NCBI GenBank assembly: GCA_001896885.1
Contig: MKRJ01000008.1
Location: forward strand, 248,001 to 312,000
From: Rhizobiales bacterium 65-79
GTDB lineage: Bacteria; Pseudomonadota; Alphaproteobacteria; Rhizobiales; Rhizobiaceae
Direction: 5' to 3'
Length of the DNA: 64,000 bases
In this document: positions 21,010 to 32,254 of the stretch, one piece after another
How the letters are laid out: each line of letters starts with the position of its first letter
Numbering within the stretch: the stretch's first letter is position 1
Made by a program: the position numbers and the translations under genes
The notes under the pieces: generated by a model
What the model saw: the letters and a program-made list of their open reading frames with translations, nothing else
What the model was told of the DNA's origin: nothing
Databases searched by the model: none

Positions 21010-22674
21010 TCAGTTGGCTTGCCGGCGGAGAAAGGCCGGAATCTCCAGCTGATCGTCCTCGTGAGTCGCGTGGCCCTGCGGCACGAGCCTGCCGTGCTCA
21101 TCGAGCTGGCCGCGGCGCGGCGCATAGACGGCCGGGTCCTGGCTGGCGAGACGCCGCGTCTCCGGCGCCTGCTGGCGCAGTCTCGGCTCGCGCGGCTGTG
21201 CCGGCTGCAGCCGGGCGGGCTCTTCCTCGCGCCGCGACAGGCCGTGGGTCAGCCGCTTGAGCAGTCCCATCGGCCCGCGCTCGTCCTGGTCCGCCACGGG
21301 CGCCTGCCGGGCTTCGAACTCGGCCTTCACGGCCGGCGGAAAATCCTCGACCCGAGGCATGCGCGGGACGGCTGCGGTGACGAGCTGCGACTCGGCCCTT
21401 GGGGCCGGCTGCGGCTGCATCGGGGCCGCCTGCATCGGGCGCTGCTCGGCGACCTGCGTCGGGAAGATGCGGCTCTGCGGCCGGAAGTCCTCCTCGGCGT
21501 GGTGCTGGACACGCACCTGCTGCCTCGCCTCCGCGTCCGCGAGCCTGATGGCCTCGGCCACCGGATCGTCGGCGCGGATGGGTTCCGGCGCCCGCTGCGG
21601 TTCCGGCGCGTGCTGGCTCGCGATCCGCCCTTCCCCGATGACGGCCGGCTGCGCCGGTTTCGGCGCCTGCCGGATCACCGTGGTCGGGGCGGCCGCGATG
21701 TCACTCGCCAGCTTGTCGATGCCCGTCGCCACCACCGACACGCGGATCACGCCTTCCAGTTCCTCGTCGAACGTCGCGCCGAGGATGATGTTGGCGTCCT
21801 GGTCGACCTCCTCGCGGATGCGGGTCGCCGCCTCGTCCACCTCGAAGAGCGTGAGGTCGCGGCCGCCGGTGATCGAGATGAGCAGGCCCTTGGCGCCCTT
21901 CATCGAGGATTCGTCGAGCAGCGGGTTGGCGATCGCGGCCTCGGCCGCCGCCATCGCGCGGCCCTCGCCGGACGCCTCGCCCGTGCCCATCATCGCCTTG
22001 CCCATCTCGCGCATGACAGAGCGCACGTCGGCGAAGTCGAGGTTGATCAGGCCTTCCTTGACCATCAGGTCGGTGATGCAGGCGACACCGGAATAGAGCA
22101 CCTGGTCGGCCATCGCGAAGGCGTCGGCGAAGGTGGTCTTGTCATTGGCGATGCGGAAAAGGTTCTGGTTGGGAATGACGATGAGCGTATCGACGGACTT
22201 CTGCAGTTCTTCGATGCCGAGGTCGGCCGTCTTCATGCGGCGCTGTCCCTCGAAATGGAACGGCTTGGTGACGACGCCGACGGTCAGGATGCCCTTCTCG
22301 CGGGCCGCGCGGGCCACGACCGGGGCGGCGCCCGTGCCGGTGCCGCCGCCCATGCCGGCGGTGACGAAGCACATATGCGTGTTGGAGAGATGGTCGACGA
22401 TCTCGTCGATGCACTCTTCCGCCGCGGCGCGGCCGACTTCCGGCTGCGAGCCGGCGCCGAGGCCCTCGGTGACGTGCGCGCCGAGCTGGATCAGCCGCTC
22501 GGCCTTGGTCATCGTCAACGCCTGCGCGTCGGTGTTGGCCACGACGAACTCCACTCCGCGAAGCCCCGCCGTGATCATGTTGTTGACGGCGTTGCCGCCG
22601 CCGCCGCCGACACCGAACACGGTGATCTTTGGCTTGAGCTCGGTGATGTCCGGCTTCTGCAGATTGATCGTCAT
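21010..22674 (-). CDS. ftsZ: cell division protein FtsZ (long-linker type)
   Basis: A 554-residue FtsZ. The GTPase core occupies about 1-320 with [14 protein letters not shown], the tubulin signature [14 protein letters not shown], and [12 protein letters not shown] long Pro/Gln/Arg-rich linker of about 215 residues follows, then the conserved tail [10 protein letters not shown] that binds FtsA and other partners. Long linkers are typical of Rhizobiales FtsZ1; this one is at the long end. FtsZ polymerises into the Z-ring at midcell. The gene starts 68 bases after ftsA, with room for a promoter. Confidence 0.96.
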   Translation of the reverse strand: MTINLQKPDITELKPKITVFGVGGGGGNAVNNMITAGLRGVEFVVANTDAQALTMTKAERLIQLGAHVTEGLGAGSQPEVGRAAAEECIDEIVDHLSNTHMCFVTAGMGGGTGTGAAPVVARAAREKGILTVGVVTKPFHFEGQRRMKTADLGIEELQKSVDTLIVIPNQNLFRIANDKTTFADAFAMADQVLYSGVACITDLMVKEGLINLDFADVRSVMREMGKAMMGTGEASGEGRAMAAAEAAIANPLLDESSMKGAKGLLISITGGRDLTLFEVDEAATRIREEVDQDANIILGATFDEELEGVIRVSVVATGIDKLASDIAAAPTTVIRQAPKPAQPAVIGEGRIASQHAPEPQRAPEPIRADDPVAEAIRLADAEARQQVRVQHHAEEDFRPQSRIFPTQVAEQRPMQAAPMQPQPAPRAESQLVTAAVPRMPRVEDFPPAVKAEFEARQAPVADQDERGPMGLLKRLTHGLSRREEEPARLQPAQPREPRLRQQAPETRRLASQDPAVYAPRRGQLDEHGRLVPQGHATHEDDQLEIPAFLRRQAN

Positions 22675-22742
22675 TGTCCTCGTCCTTTTCCCTTTGTCCG
22701 CCGCATCGCCGCTGCGGCCGCCTTTGGGGCTATCCCCGTTTA

Positions 22743-24047
22743 CTAGAAACTATCCCTCAGCCACTGGCCCATCCGCGAAAGCCTGCCGCCCGTGCCGGTC
22801 ATGCGCTGACTGAACGCTCCCGTCGGGATGCGGCTCTCGAAACCCGCGACCTGCGGGTAGATCATCAGCCCCACGGCCGCCGCGAAGGCGGGCCCCTTGG
22901 CCGCCTCAGGCAGGCCCGCCACGCCGAGTGGCCGGCCGATGCGGACGCTGCGTCCAAGGATGCGCCGCGCCGCCTCCGGCAGGCCGACGAGCTGGCTGGC
23001 GCCGCCCGTCAGGACGACGCGCTTGCCGACATTGCCGCCGTAGCCCGAACGGTTCAGCCGATCGCGGATCATCTCCAGCGTCTCGTCGATACGCGCCCGG
23101 ATGATCCGCGTCATCGCCGCGCGCGGGACGCTGACCGCTCCCTCCGCTTCCTCGCCGGCTATCGGCTGCACGGTGATGATGTCGCGGTCGTCATTGCTGG
23201 CCGGTAGTGCCGAGCCGTGCATGACCTTGAGGCGTTCGGCGTCGTCGAGCCTGGTGGAAAGCCCCTTGGCGAGATCGAGGGTCACATGGTTGCCGCCGAT
23301 GGCGATGGCGTCCGCATGGACGAACTTGCCTTCGGAAAAGACGGCGAGCGTCGTCGTGCCGCCGCCCATGTCGATGCAGGCGGCGCCCATTTCGGTCTCG
23401 TCGTCGACCAGCGCCGAAAGGCCGCTGGCATAGGGCGTCGCGACCATGCGCTCGACCGAGAGGTGGCAGCGGTTCACCGCGAGCTCGATGTTGCGCAGCG
23501 GCGCCGCGACGCCCGACAGCACATGCATGTCGACGCCGAGCACTCCGCCGATCATGCCGCGCGGATCGCGAACGCCGCGCTCGTCGTCGAGCGAGAAGGC
23601 GACCGGCAGCGAATGCACCACCTGGCGGTCGCCGACGAGCGCCTGCCGCGCGCCGGCCGCCAGCACCCGCTTGATGTCGCCCTGGTTGACCTCATGCCCG
23701 CCGAGATTGATCCTGGCGGAGAAGCTGTCGCTCTTCAGCCTCCCGGCGGAGAGGTTGACGATGAGCGACTCGACGGTAAGGCCCGCCATCCGTTCCGCCG
23801 CGTCCACCGCCAGCCGGATCGCCTGTTCCGCGCGGTCGAGATCGACCACGACACCCGACTTGACCCCGCGCGATTTCTGGTGGCCGATGCCGATGACGCG
23901 CATCCGGTGCGTGCGGCCGGGCAGCCTCTGGCTCTCCTCGCACGGTTTCAGCTTGGCAACGATGCAGCATATCTTGCTTGAGCCGATATCGAGCACCGTG
24001 ACGATGCCCGAACGCGCCTGATCGTTCTGTCCGACGAGCCAGTTCAT
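22743..24047 (-). CDS. ftsA: cell division protein FtsA
   Basis: A 434-residue actin-like ATPase that tethers FtsZ to the membrane. The actin-type phosphate-1 region is [16 protein letters not shown], the second is [20 protein letters not shown], and the 1C subdomain is in 90-170 ([19 protein letters not shown]). [20 protein letters not shown] is the adenosine motif. The C-terminus ends in an amphipathic helix ([14 protein letters not shown]) that should bind the membrane. The start overlaps the ftsQ stop by 4 bases. Confidence 0.95.
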   Translation of the reverse strand: MNWLVGQNDQARSGIVTVLDIGSSKICCIVAKLKPCEESQRLPGRTHRMRVIGIGHQKSRGVKSGVVVDLDRAEQAIRLAVDAAERMAGLTVESLIVNLSAGRLKSDSFSARINLGGHEVNQGDIKRVLAAGARQALVGDRQVVHSLPVAFSLDDERGVRDPRGMIGGVLGVDMHVLSGVAAPLRNIELAVNRCHLSVERMVATPYASGLSALVDDETEMGAACIDMGGGTTTLAVFSEGKFVHADAIAIGGNHVTLDLAKGLSTRLDDAERLKVMHGSALPASNDDRDIITVQPIAGEEAEGAVSVPRAAMTRIIRARIDETLEMIRDRLNRSGYGGNVGKRVVLTGGASQLVGLPEAARRILGRSVRIGRPLGVAGLPEAAKGPAFAAAVGLMIYPQVAGFESRIPTGAFSQRMTGTGGRLSRMGQWLRDSF

Positions 24048-24952
24048 ATGTCGCGCCCCGACTTCTTGGCCTGCTTGGTCCGTTCCTTGATCGCCGCCTC
24101 GCGCGCCGCCGCCGCCTCCGGGCTGAGCTGCACGAAGAGGCGGTCTTCAAGCCGCATGTCGACGGAGACGATGTCGCGCTCCAAAAGGCTGCGCTCCCGG
24201 TCCATGCGCGAGAGGTCGGCGATCGCCTGGTCCTCGCCCATCTCCGGCAGCTTCACCGTCACGCCGTTGTCGAAGGTGATGTCCCAGCGGCGCCCGCCGA
24301 CGCGGACATAGCCCTTCACGCGGCCGGCAAGATTGGGGAATTTGTCGACCTTGGCGACGATCGCCGCCGCACCGGAGGCGGCGCCGGCGCCGACCACCAG
24401 CGGCAGCGAAGCGAACTTGCCGCCGACGAAGGGAGCGATGACCCCGCCATCCTTCTGGACGAGCGTCAGCTCGTCGCCGTGCTGCCAGATGGCGTAGGGC
24501 GTCTTTTCCGTGATGGCGATCTCGACCGTGCCCGGATAGATCTTGTGGACGGACGCTTCCTGGACCCAGGGCAGCGCCAGGATCTTCTGACGCGCGGCGG
24601 ACGCGCTGAAGCCGATCTGCGAGGTCCAGCCGTCGAGGCCGAGCGCGCCAAGCACGTCGATCTCGGAGGTCTGGCGGTTGCCAGTGACGTGGACGTTGTC
24701 GATGGCGAAGCCGGTGCGCGAGGTGATCGCCTGCACGATGCCGGGCCACTGTCCGCCGAGATAGGCACCGTAGGCGCCGGTGAAGGCAAACAGGCAGGCC
24801 GAGGCCACCGTCGCGGAAAAGCGGGGAAAGACGATATCGCCGCGGAACAGCCGGTCGAGCCACCGCGCCGGTCCACGCAGCCAGCGCGGCAGGACATGCA
24901 CGGCGGCGATCCCGCCGGCCCGACCGTCCGTTACCGACCTCAACGCAGACAC
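24044..24952 (-). CDS. ftsQ: cell division protein FtsQ
   Basis: A 302-residue bitopic protein. The GTG at 24952 lies in the last codons of ddlB and is preceded by GGAGGAC, so it overlaps by 13 bases. A cytoplasmic N-terminus is followed by a membrane helix at about 46-67 ([20 protein letters not shown]), then a POTRA domain ([20 protein letters not shown]) and the beta domain with [24 protein letters not shown]. FtsQ links early cytoplasmic and late periplasmic division proteins. The C-terminal tail is long and charged. Confidence 0.93.
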   Translation of the reverse strand: MSALRSVTDGRAGGIAAVHVLPRWLRGPARWLDRLFRGDIVFPRFSATVASACLFAFTGAYGAYLGGQWPGIVQAITSRTGFAIDNVHVTGNRQTSEIDVLGALGLDGWTSQIGFSASAARQKILALPWVQEASVHKIYPGTVEIAITEKTPYAIWQHGDELTLVQKDGGVIAPFVGGKFASLPLVVGAGAASGAAAIVAKVDKFPNLAGRVKGYVRVGGRRWDITFDNGVTVKLPEMGEDQAIADLSRMDRERSLLERDIVSVDMRLEDRLFVQLSPEAAAAREAAIKERTKQAKKSGRDI

Positions 24953-25866
24953 GAAGCGTCCTCCACCATCCAACTCAACAGTTCGCCGAAATCGTGTCCT
25001 GCCTGAGCGGCGATCTCCGGCACCAGTGATGTCGGCGTCATGCCCGGCTGGGTGTTGATTTCCAGCCAGACGAGCTCGCCATTTTCGGAGTGGCGGTCGT
25101 CGTACCGGAAATCGGAGCGGGAAACGCCCCTGCACCCGATTGCTTGATGTGCCTTGAGCGACAGTGTCTGTATCTTTTGGTAAATATTCGGTGAAATTTT
25201 TGCCGGGCATTCGTGTTTTGATCCGCCCGCGACGTATTTCGAATCATAATCGTAGAAGGAATGGCCGACCGGGATGATCTCCGTCACCCCGAGCGCCACG
25301 TTGCCCATGACGGCGCAGGTCAGCTCGCGCCCATGGACGAAGCGCTCGATCATGACGGTCTCGCCATACCGCCATTCCGACGACCCCAGTATCTGGGGAG
25401 GGTGCGGCTGGTCTTCCTTGACGATGACCACGCCGAAGCTCGATCCCTCGTTGACGGGTTTCGCCACATAGGGCGGCTTCATCGGGTGCTCGTTGCCGAT
25501 CCCGAAGCGGTTCACCATCTTCGATTCCGCCACGGGAATGCCGACCGCCCGCGCGACCCGCTTCGCCTGCTCCTTGTGCATGGCGAGCGCCGAGGCGAGC
25601 ACGCCCGAATGCGTGTAGGGGATCTCGAGATATTCCAGCACGCCCTGGATGGTGCCGTCCTCGCCGTAGGGCCCGTGCAATGCGTTGAAGGCCACGTCCG
25701 GCTTCAGCCGGGAGAGCACCTCGGCGACGTCGCGGCCGACATCGACGCGGGTGACCTTGTAGCCCACCTTTTCCAGCGCGTCGGCGCAGGAATTCCCGGA
25801 AGAAAGACTCACGGGCCGCTCGGAGGAAAATCCCCCCATCAGGACGGCGACGTGCTTCCTCGACAT
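24940..25866 (-). CDS. ddlB: D-alanine--D-alanine ligase
   Basis: A 308-residue ATP-grasp ligase making the D-Ala-D-Ala dipeptide for peptidoglycan. Family text: [92 protein letters not shown] and the metal-binding end [18 protein letters not shown]. Motifs are intact and length is normal. It follows a 313-base gap downstream of murB, so a promoter for ddlB-ftsQ-ftsA-ftsZ may lie there. Confidence 0.95.
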   Translation of the reverse strand: MSRKHVAVLMGGFSSERPVSLSSGNSCADALEKVGYKVTRVDVGRDVAEVLSRLKPDVAFNALHGPYGEDGTIQGVLEYLEIPYTHSGVLASALAMHKEQAKRVARAVGIPVAESKMVNRFGIGNEHPMKPPYVAKPVNEGSSFGVVIVKEDQPHPPQILGSSEWRYGETVMIERFVHGRELTCAVMGNVALGVTEIIPVGHSFYDYDSKYVAGGSKHECPAKISPNIYQKIQTLSLKAHQAIGCRGVSRSDFRYDDRHSENGELVWLEINTQPGMTPTSLVPEIAAQAGHDFGELLSWMVEDASCLR

Positions 25867-26179
25867 GCCTTTGTCTTCCCCTCAGCCCCGCCAGGCTTGC
25901 TTCTTGTGCGACCCGCGCGAAAAACCTCCCGACCTTCCGCAAAAAGTCGCGATCCGCACGCCGCCGCCACCGAATTGAATCCGAGTCTTCCGGCGGCTTG
26001 CCCCCAGACGGAAAACGCGGCCACGCGTTGAACGACTCAAATCAGGAAACGCTCTAACCCAAAGAATCAGAGAGTTGATTCCGTGGCAAGGGGCGATGAT
26101 TCAGACGGATTCACTTTTATGGAAAAATTTGCCGAACGAGGCGATTTAGCACCGCTGCCGCAAGAACCGCGGTATCGAA
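25867..26179. other. gap between murB and ddlB
   Basis: The only break of more than 100 bases in the dcw cluster. No gene is supported. Reverse-strand reading shows a short dyad (AATCA-N6-TGATT, 26064-26079) and TTAGAGCGTTTCCTG, a motif common in rhizobial intergenic DNA. A promoter for the ddlB-ftsZ half of the cluster is plausible, but I cannot fix -35/-10 boxes. Confidence 0.4.
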
Positions 26180-27145
26180 CTACAGCATCCGTCCGAGGAA
26201 TTCGTCGATCGACCTGCCCGGCTTGAACTCGCCGATACGCTTGATCTCCCATTCCAGCCGGATGCCGGAATGCTCGAGCACCCGCGCCCGCACCGTCTCG
26301 CCCAGATATTCCAGGTCGTAGCCGGTGGCATTGCCGGTATTGATCATGAAGTTGCAGTGCATCGGCGACATCTGCGCGCCGCCGATCATCAGGCCGCGGC
26401 AGCCTGCCTTGTCGATCTCCCTCCAGGCCGACGTGCCGGAGGGATTCTTGAAGGTCGAGCCACCGGTCTTCTCGCGGATCGGTTGCACGGTCTCGCGATG
26501 ATGCTGCACTTCGTCCATCGCCGCCCTGATGACGGCGCGATCCTCGGGAAATCCCTCCAGGACGGCGGAGGTGAAGATGAGGTCGCGCGGCGCCGAGGAA
26601 TGCCGGTAGGCATAGCCCATATCGGCGTTGGTGAGGACGTGCGGTTCGCCCTTGCGGTCGAGCGCCCTCACCTCGACGACCCGCTCGCGTGTCTCCACGC
26701 CATTGGCGCCGGCATTCATCCTGAGCGCCCCGCCGATGCCGCCCGGAATGCCGTGGTAGAAATGGAAGCCACCGATGCCGGCTTCCAGCGCCACGGCCGC
26801 CACGCGCTTGTCGGGCGTGGCCGCGCCGGCGCGGATCGTCGTCGGCGAGATCGCCTCCGCCTCGCCGAAGCCTTTGGCCGACAGCCGGACCACGAAGCCG
26901 CGTATGCCACCCTCGCGCACCAGGAGGTTCGAGCCGATCCCCACGACGGTGACCGGGATCTCGGCCGGAACGGCCTTCAGGAAGGCGGCGAGGTCCTCCT
27001 CGTCGGCCGGCTGGAAAAGCACGTCGGCCGGGCCGCCGGCGCGGAACCAGGTGATTTTCTCCATGCCGGCGTCGGGCGTCAGACGCCCGCGCAGCCCCGA
27101 CAGCCGGTCGCCGAGCTTCGCGAGGAGCGCTTCGCCGGCGGTCAT
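26180..27145 (-). CDS. murB: UDP-N-acetylenolpyruvoylglucosamine reductase
   Basis: A 321-residue FAD enzyme that reduces UDP-GlcNAc-enolpyruvate to UDP-MurNAc. FAD-binding text [20 protein letters not shown] and [17 protein letters not shown], then the [20 protein letters not shown] active-site region and [17 protein letters not shown] near the end. It is a type I MurB without a YxxxF insert that I can see, normal length. Its ATG overlaps the murC stop by 4 bases. Confidence 0.95.
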   Translation of the reverse strand: MTAGEALLAKLGDRLSGLRGRLTPDAGMEKITWFRAGGPADVLFQPADEEDLAAFLKAVPAEIPVTVVGIGSNLLVREGGIRGFVVRLSAKGFGEAEAISPTTIRAGAATPDKRVAAVALEAGIGGFHFYHGIPGGIGGALRMNAGANGVETRERVVEVRALDRKGEPHVLTNADMGYAYRHSSAPRDLIFTSAVLEGFPEDRAVIRAAMDEVQHHRETVQPIREKTGGSTFKNPSGTSAWREIDKAGCRGLMIGGAQMSPMHCNFMINTGNATGYDLEYLGETVRARVLEHSGIRLEWEIKRIGEFKPGRSIDEFLGRML

Positions 27146-28563
27146 CGGGCGATGCCGGGATCGTTATACCCGTTCAACTCGCCGGGCAGCGCATAGGCCC
27201 ATTGCGTGATGTTGCCGGCGCCGAGGAAGACGACGAAATCACCGGGCTTCGCGATGTCGCGGATGATCGGCGCGATCGCCTGCGGCCCCTCGATGAAACG
27301 GGCGTCGCGGTGACCGCCGGCACGCATCCGCGCCACCAGCGCCTCCGCCGTGATCCCTTCGATCGGCTCCTCGCCGGCCGGATAGACCGGTGCGACCAGC
27401 GCCGTGTCGGCTTCGTTGAAGCAGGAAGAGAAATCGTCGAAGAGGTCGCGCAGCCGCGTATAGCGGTGCGGCTGGGCGATGGCGACGATGCGGCCCTTGC
27501 AGGCGTCGCGCGCCGCGCGCAGCACCGCCTTTATCTCGACCGGATGATGGCCGTAATCGTCGAAGACGCTGACGCCGTTCCACGCCCCGGTCGGGGTGAA
27601 GCGCCGCTTCACGCCGCCGAAGCCGGAAAGCCCCTTGCGGATCTGCTCCGGCGTGAGGCCGAGTTCGTGCGCGACGGCGATCGCCGCCGTGGCGTTGGAG
27701 ACGTTGTGGCGGCCAGGCATCGGCAGCGCCAGCCGGTCGATGGTCACGGCCGCGCCGCTCTTGCGGCCGCGGATGGTCACGTCGAAATGCTGCGTCGTGC
27801 CTTCGAGCCGGCGGTTCGCGAAGCGGACGTCGGCCTGCGGATTCTCGCCATAGGTGATGACGCGGCGGTCCTCGATGCGGGAGACCAGCGCCTGCACTTC
27901 CGGATGGTCGATGCACATGACGCCGAAGCCGTAGAACGGGACGTTCTCGACGAAATGGCGGAACGCCTCGCGCACGTGATCGAAGGAGCCGTAGTGGTCG
28001 AGGTGCTCCGGGTCGATATTGGTGACGACCGCGATATCGGCCGGCAGCTTCAAAAAGGTACCGTCGCTCTCGTCGGCCTCGACCACCATCCACTCGCCCT
28101 CGCCCATGCGGGCATTGGTGCCGTAGGCGTTGATGATGCCGCCATTGATGACGGTGGGGTCGAGCCCGCCGGCTTCGAGCAAGGTCGCCACCATGGAAGT
28201 GGTCGTGGTCTTGCCATGCGTCCCGCCGATGGCGATCGCCTGGCGGAAGCGCATCAGTTCGGCGAGCATCTCCGCCCGCCGCACGATCGGCAGCAGCTTC
28301 TCGCGCGCCGCGACGAGCTCGGGATTGTTCTTCTTGATGGCGGTGGAGACCACCACGACCTCGGCATCGCCGAGATTTTCCGCCTTGTGCCCGACGAAGC
28401 AATTGATGCCTTTCGCGCGCAGGCGCTGGACATTGGCGCCGTCGGCCTGGTCGGAGCCCTGCACGCGATAGCCGAGATTGACGAGCACCTCCGCGATGCC
28501 GCTCATGCCGATGCCGCCGATGCCGATGAAATGCACCAGGCCGATCGTCTCCGGCATCTTCAT
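27142..28563 (-). CDS. murC: UDP-N-acetylmuramate--L-alanine ligase
   Basis: A 473-residue Mur ligase adding L-Ala to UDP-MurNAc. GxGG motif [21 protein letters not shown] at the N-terminus, ATP loop [38 protein letters not shown], and the C-terminal domain with [20 protein letters not shown] and [16 protein letters not shown]. All are standard MurC. It overlaps its neighbours murG and murB by 4 bases each, indicating translational coupling. Confidence 0.96.
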   Translation of the reverse strand: MKMPETIGLVHFIGIGGIGMSGIAEVLVNLGYRVQGSDQADGANVQRLRAKGINCFVGHKAENLGDAEVVVVSTAIKKNNPELVAAREKLLPIVRRAEMLAELMRFRQAIAIGGTHGKTTTTSMVATLLEAGGLDPTVINGGIINAYGTNARMGEGEWMVVEADESDGTFLKLPADIAVVTNIDPEHLDHYGSFDHVREAFRHFVENVPFYGFGVMCIDHPEVQALVSRIEDRRVITYGENPQADVRFANRRLEGTTQHFDVTIRGRKSGAAVTIDRLALPMPGRHNVSNATAAIAVAHELGLTPEQIRKGLSGFGGVKRRFTPTGAWNGVSVFDDYGHHPVEIKAVLRAARDACKGRIVAIAQPHRYTRLRDLFDDFSSCFNEADTALVAPVYPAGEEPIEGITAEALVARMRAGGHRDARFIEGPQAIAPIIRDIAKPGDFVVFLGAGNITQWAYALPGELNGYNDPGIAR

Positions 28564-29687
28564 GCGCGCTTCCCCTTCCTGAAATCGGCGACCGCAATGC
28601 CTCCGGCAATAGCCTCTGTCAGGTCGGCGAGCAACTCCGCGGCATCCGGCCTGCCGGCGGAACGCGCGGCCGCGGCCATGGAGAGAAGCCGCGCCTTGTC
28701 CTCCATCAGGGAGCCGATCAACCCCGAAAGCCGCTCGGGCGAAAGGCTGTCCTGCCGGTGCACCTCCGCCCCACCGGCTTTCGCCAGCGCCGCCGCGTTC
28801 GCCGCCTGGTCATGGTCGAGCGCGTGCGGATAGGGGACAAGCAACGCCGGCCGGCCGATCACCGCGATCTCGGAGACGGTGGAGGCGCCGGAGCGCGAGA
28901 TGACCAGGTGCGCCGCCGCCATGCGCGCCGCGAGATCGCCGAAAAACGGGGAGATCTCGGCCGCGACGCCCATCCCTGCATAGGCCGCGCGGACGGCCTT
29001 CTCGTCCTCGGGCCGCGCCTGCTGGGTGACGGCGATCCGCCGGCGCGCCTCCTCCGGGAGGGCCCCTATCGCGAACGGCACCGCTTCGGAGAAGAACTGC
29101 GCGCCCTGGCTGCCGCCGAAGACGAGAAGCCGGAACGGTCTTGTCCCGTCGAGCGCGGGATAGGCCGATTTCGCGGCCTCGATGACGGACGGCCGCACGG
29201 GATTGCCGGTGACGACCATCTTGCCGGCCGCGCTGCCCTCGCCTTCCGCCATGAAGCCGCCGGCGATCGCCGTGACGCGGGCGGCGAGCGCCCGGTTGGC
29301 GCGGCCCATCACGGCGTTCTGCTCATGGATCAGCGTCGGGATGTTGCGCCTCGTCGCCGCGAAGAGCGGCGGCAGCGTCGGATACCCGCCGAAGCCGACG
29401 ACGATCGCCGGCTTCAGCCGTTGCAGAAGCGCCGAGGCACCCACGAATCCCCGCCACAGCGTCCAGCCGGTCATCGCCATGGCGAACGGGTTGCGCGAGC
29501 CGAACGTGGCGGAAGGGATCGTATGGACCGCCGCGGCCGGAAAACCGGCAGCGTAGCGCTCTGCGCGCCGGTCGGTCGCCAGATGGACCGACCAGCCGCG
29601 CCGCGTCATCTCATGCGCGAGCGCCTCTGCCGGGAACAGATGGCCGCCGGTGCCCCCGGCCGAAAGGATGATCGTCCGCTCACCCAT
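28560..29687 (-). CDS. murG: lipid II synthase MurG
   Basis: A 375-residue GT-B glycosyltransferase that adds GlcNAc to lipid I on the inner face of the membrane. The G-loops are [19 protein letters not shown] and [15 protein letters not shown], and the membrane/lipid-binding region is [44 protein letters not shown] carries the UDP-GlcNAc-binding Glu. Complete and of normal length. It begins 9 bases after ftsW and overlaps murC. Confidence 0.95.
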   Translation of the reverse strand: MGERTIILSAGGTGGHLFPAEALAHEMTRRGWSVHLATDRRAERYAAGFPAAAVHTIPSATFGSRNPFAMAMTGWTLWRGFVGASALLQRLKPAIVVGFGGYPTLPPLFAATRRNIPTLIHEQNAVMGRANRALAARVTAIAGGFMAEGEGSAAGKMVVTGNPVRPSVIEAAKSAYPALDGTRPFRLLVFGGSQGAQFFSEAVPFAIGALPEEARRRIAVTQQARPEDEKAVRAAYAGMGVAAEISPFFGDLAARMAAAHLVISRSGASTVSEIAVIGRPALLVPYPHALDHDQAANAAALAKAGGAEVHRQDSLSPERLSGLIGSLMEDKARLLSMAAAARSAGRPDAAELLADLTEAIAGGIAVADFRKGKRA

Positions 29688-29696
29688 TCGAAGTCT

Positions 29697-30851
29697 TTAT
29701 TCCGCCGGCAGCGGCCCCGCCGCGCGCGGGGAAAAGATGATGTGGCTCCGCTTCGCCGGCCGCCTGCGCGTCAGCGCCAGCACCATGCCCATGGCGACGG
29801 CCATGGCGATCAGCGAGGAGCCGCCATAGGAGATGAACGGCAGGGTCATCCCCTTCGCGGGCAGCAGTTGAAGGTTGACGCCCATGTTGATGATCGACTG
29901 CAGGCCGAATTGGGTGACCAGGCCGGCGATGGCGTAGCGGTTGAAATTGTCCTGCTCGTTCAGCGAATCCCGGAGGCCCCGCAGCACGACGAAGGCAAAG
30001 AGCAGCAGGATGATGAAGCAGAGGATGAGGCCGAACTCCTCGCCGGCGACCGCGAAGACGAAATCGGTATGGCTGTCGGGCAGGATACGCTTGATGACGC
30101 CCTCGCCCGGGCCCTGGCCGAACCAGCCGCCGCGCATCAGCGCCTCGCGCGCGGTGTCGACCTGGAACGTGTCGCCCTCGCCGGTCATGAACTTGTCGAT
30201 GCGCTTGGCCACGTGCGGAAAGACTTCGTAGGCGGCGCCAAGGCCGCCGATGGCCGACGCGCCGAGCGCGACGATCCAGACCCACGACAGGCCGGCCATG
30301 AAGAACATGACGCCCCAGGTGCCGACGAGAAGCATGGTCTGGCCGAGGTCCGGCTGGGCGACGAGCAGCGCCACCGTAAGCCCGAGCAGCAGCATGGCGA
30401 GGAAATTGCCGGGAATGTCGGGCTGGCGCGCGCGCTCGGCGAAGAGCCATGCGCAGACGATGACGAAGGCCGGCTTCATGAACTCGGACGGCTGGATGGA
30501 GATGCCGGCCAGGTCGATCCAGCGCCTCGCGCCCTTGACCTCGACGCCGAAATAGAGCGCCACGATCATCAGCACCAGCGACACGGCCAGCGTGACGATC
30601 GCCAGCCGCCTTATCTGCCGCTCGTCGAGGAACGACACGCCGATCATGGCGACCAGCGCGGGCGCCATGAAGACGATCTGGCGGATGACGAAATGATAGG
30701 GATCGAGCCCGATCCGCATCGCCACCGCCGGGCTCGCGGCGAAGGACAGCACGATGCCGAGAAGCATCAGCGAAAGAAAGGCGGCGAGATACCAGCGGTC
30801 GATCGTCCACCACCAATTGCCCACCGGCCCGCGATCCAGACGGCTAACCAT
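29697..30851 (-). CDS. ftsW: lipid II polymerase/division protein FtsW
   Basis: A 384-residue SEDS glycosyltransferase with about ten membrane helices. Conserved text includes GARRWIDLAGISIQPSEFMKPAF near residue 110, LLVAQPDLGQTMLLVGTWGV, and FVFAVAGEEFGLILCFIILLL with the large periplasmic loop before it. It polymerises lipid II at the septum with FtsI. It starts at the base where murD ends (adjacent coding), consistent with a tight operon. Note that 'ITIDRW' at the N-terminus is cytoplasmic and Arg-rich. Confidence 0.94.
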   Translation of the reverse strand: MVSRLDRGPVGNWWWTIDRWYLAAFLSLMLLGIVLSFAASPAVAMRIGLDPYHFVIRQIVFMAPALVAMIGVSFLDERQIRRLAIVTLAVSLVLMIVALYFGVEVKGARRWIDLAGISIQPSEFMKPAFVIVCAWLFAERARQPDIPGNFLAMLLLGLTVALLVAQPDLGQTMLLVGTWGVMFFMAGLSWVWIVALGASAIGGLGAAYEVFPHVAKRIDKFMTGEGDTFQVDTAREALMRGGWFGQGPGEGVIKRILPDSHTDFVFAVAGEEFGLILCFIILLLFAFVVLRGLRDSLNEQDNFNRYAIAGLVTQFGLQSIINMGVNLQLLPAKGMTLPFISYGGSSLIAMAVAMGMVLALTRRRPAKRSHIIFSPRAAGPLPAE

Positions 30852-32251
30852 CAGAGCATCCCTCCGATCATCTCAACATTGCCGAGCGAGGCGACCGCCG
30901 ACCGGAACGCCTCCCCGCGCACCTCGAAATTCCTGAACTGGTCGAAACTGGCGCATGCCGGCGACAACAGCACCACCACCTCGGCGGAGGCGTCGTCCGC
31001 CGCGTCGCGCGCGGCATGCTCCACGGCTGCCGCCAGCGTGCCGGAAATCTCGTAGGGCGCGGCATCGCCGAGCGTCGCCGAGAAGGCCGGCGCCGCCTCG
31101 CCGATCAGATAGGCCTTGGCGATACGCGGGAAGAAGCTCTTGAGCGATGCGATGCCGCCCTGCTTGGGCAATCCGCCGGCGATCCAGTAGATGCGCTGGA
31201 AACTCGAAAGCGCCGGCGCCGAGGCATCGGCGTTCGTCGCCTTGGAATCGTTGACGAACAGCACGTTGCCGCGCCGGCCGACCTGCTCCATGCGGTGGGC
31301 GAGGCCGGGGAAGCTCCTGAGCCCCGCCTGGATCTCGTCCAGCGTCAGGCCGATGTCGAGGCAGGCGGCGGTCGCCGCGATCGCGTTCTGCGCGTTGTGC
31401 TGGCCGCGCAGCGAGCCTATGCCCTCCAGCGACACCACCGGCTGCATGCGCCCGCTCCAGGCCTTCACGATGGTCGAGCCCTCCGCGAACATGCCGTCGG
31501 CGAGCGCCAGCCGCTTCGATATGCGGACCACGTCCCGCCCGGCATGTTCCAGCCGGTCGGCGATCTGCTCGCAATAGATGTCGTCGACGCCGACGATGGC
31601 CGTCTCGCTGCCCGCGACCAGCCGTTCCTTCACGTCGGCGTAGTGCTGGATGGTCCCGTGGCGATCGAGATGATCGGGCGTGATGTTGAGAAGCACGCCG
31701 GCGGTCGGATTGATCGAAGGTGCCAGATCGATCTGGTAGGAGGAGCATTCGACGACGTAGATGCGGTCCCGCGCCGGCGGATCGAGCGTCATGACGGCGC
31801 GGCCGATATTGCCGCCCATCTGCGCGTCGCGCCCGGATGCGGCGACGATATGCGTGGTGAGCGCCGTCGTCGTCGATTTGCCGTTGGTGCCGGTGATGGC
31901 GACGAAGGGCGCGTCGGGCGCGCGCGCGCGCCGCTCGCGGGCGAAGAGCTCGATGTCGCCGATGGTCTCGACACCGGCGCCGCGCGCCAGTTCCACGCTC
32001 CAGTGCGGCTTCGGATGGGTCAATGGAACGCCGGGCGAGAGTACGAAGGAAGAAAAGCCGCTCCAGTCGGCCTTTCTCAGATCGCCGACCGGGATGCCGG
32101 CGGCCTCCGCAGAGCCGACGCTTTCCGGATTGTCGTCCCAGGCCGTGACCCTCGCGCCTCCCTCGACGAGCGCATGCGCCGTCGCGATCCCCGAGCCGCC
32201 CAGGCCGAAGAGGGCAACATTCTTCCCCTTGAAGGAGGTGGCGGGGATCAT
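30851..32251 (-). CDS. murD: UDP-N-acetylmuramoyl-L-alanine--D-glutamate ligase
   Basis: A 466-residue Mur ligase adding D-Glu. N-terminal Rossmann text [19 protein letters not shown], the ATP loop [56 protein letters not shown], and the C-terminal domain with [20 protein letters not shown], and [20 protein letters not shown]. Complete. It lies 3 bases after mraY and abuts ftsW. Confidence 0.95.
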   Translation of the reverse strand: MIPATSFKGKNVALFGLGGSGIATAHALVEGGARVTAWDDNPESVGSAEAAGIPVGDLRKADWSGFSSFVLSPGVPLTHPKPHWSVELARGAGVETIGDIELFARERRARAPDAPFVAITGTNGKSTTTALTTHIVAASGRDAQMGGNIGRAVMTLDPPARDRIYVVECSSYQIDLAPSINPTAGVLLNITPDHLDRHGTIQHYADVKERLVAGSETAIVGVDDIYCEQIADRLEHAGRDVVRISKRLALADGMFAEGSTIVKAWSGRMQPVVSLEGIGSLRGQHNAQNAIAATAACLDIGLTLDEIQAGLRSFPGLAHRMEQVGRRGNVLFVNDSKATNADASAPALSSFQRIYWIAGGLPKQGGIASLKSFFPRIAKAYLIGEAAPAFSATLGDAAPYEISGTLAAAVEHAARDAADDASAEVVVLLSPACASFDQFRNFEVRGEAFRSAVASLGNVEMIGGML

Positions 32252-32254
32252 GCG

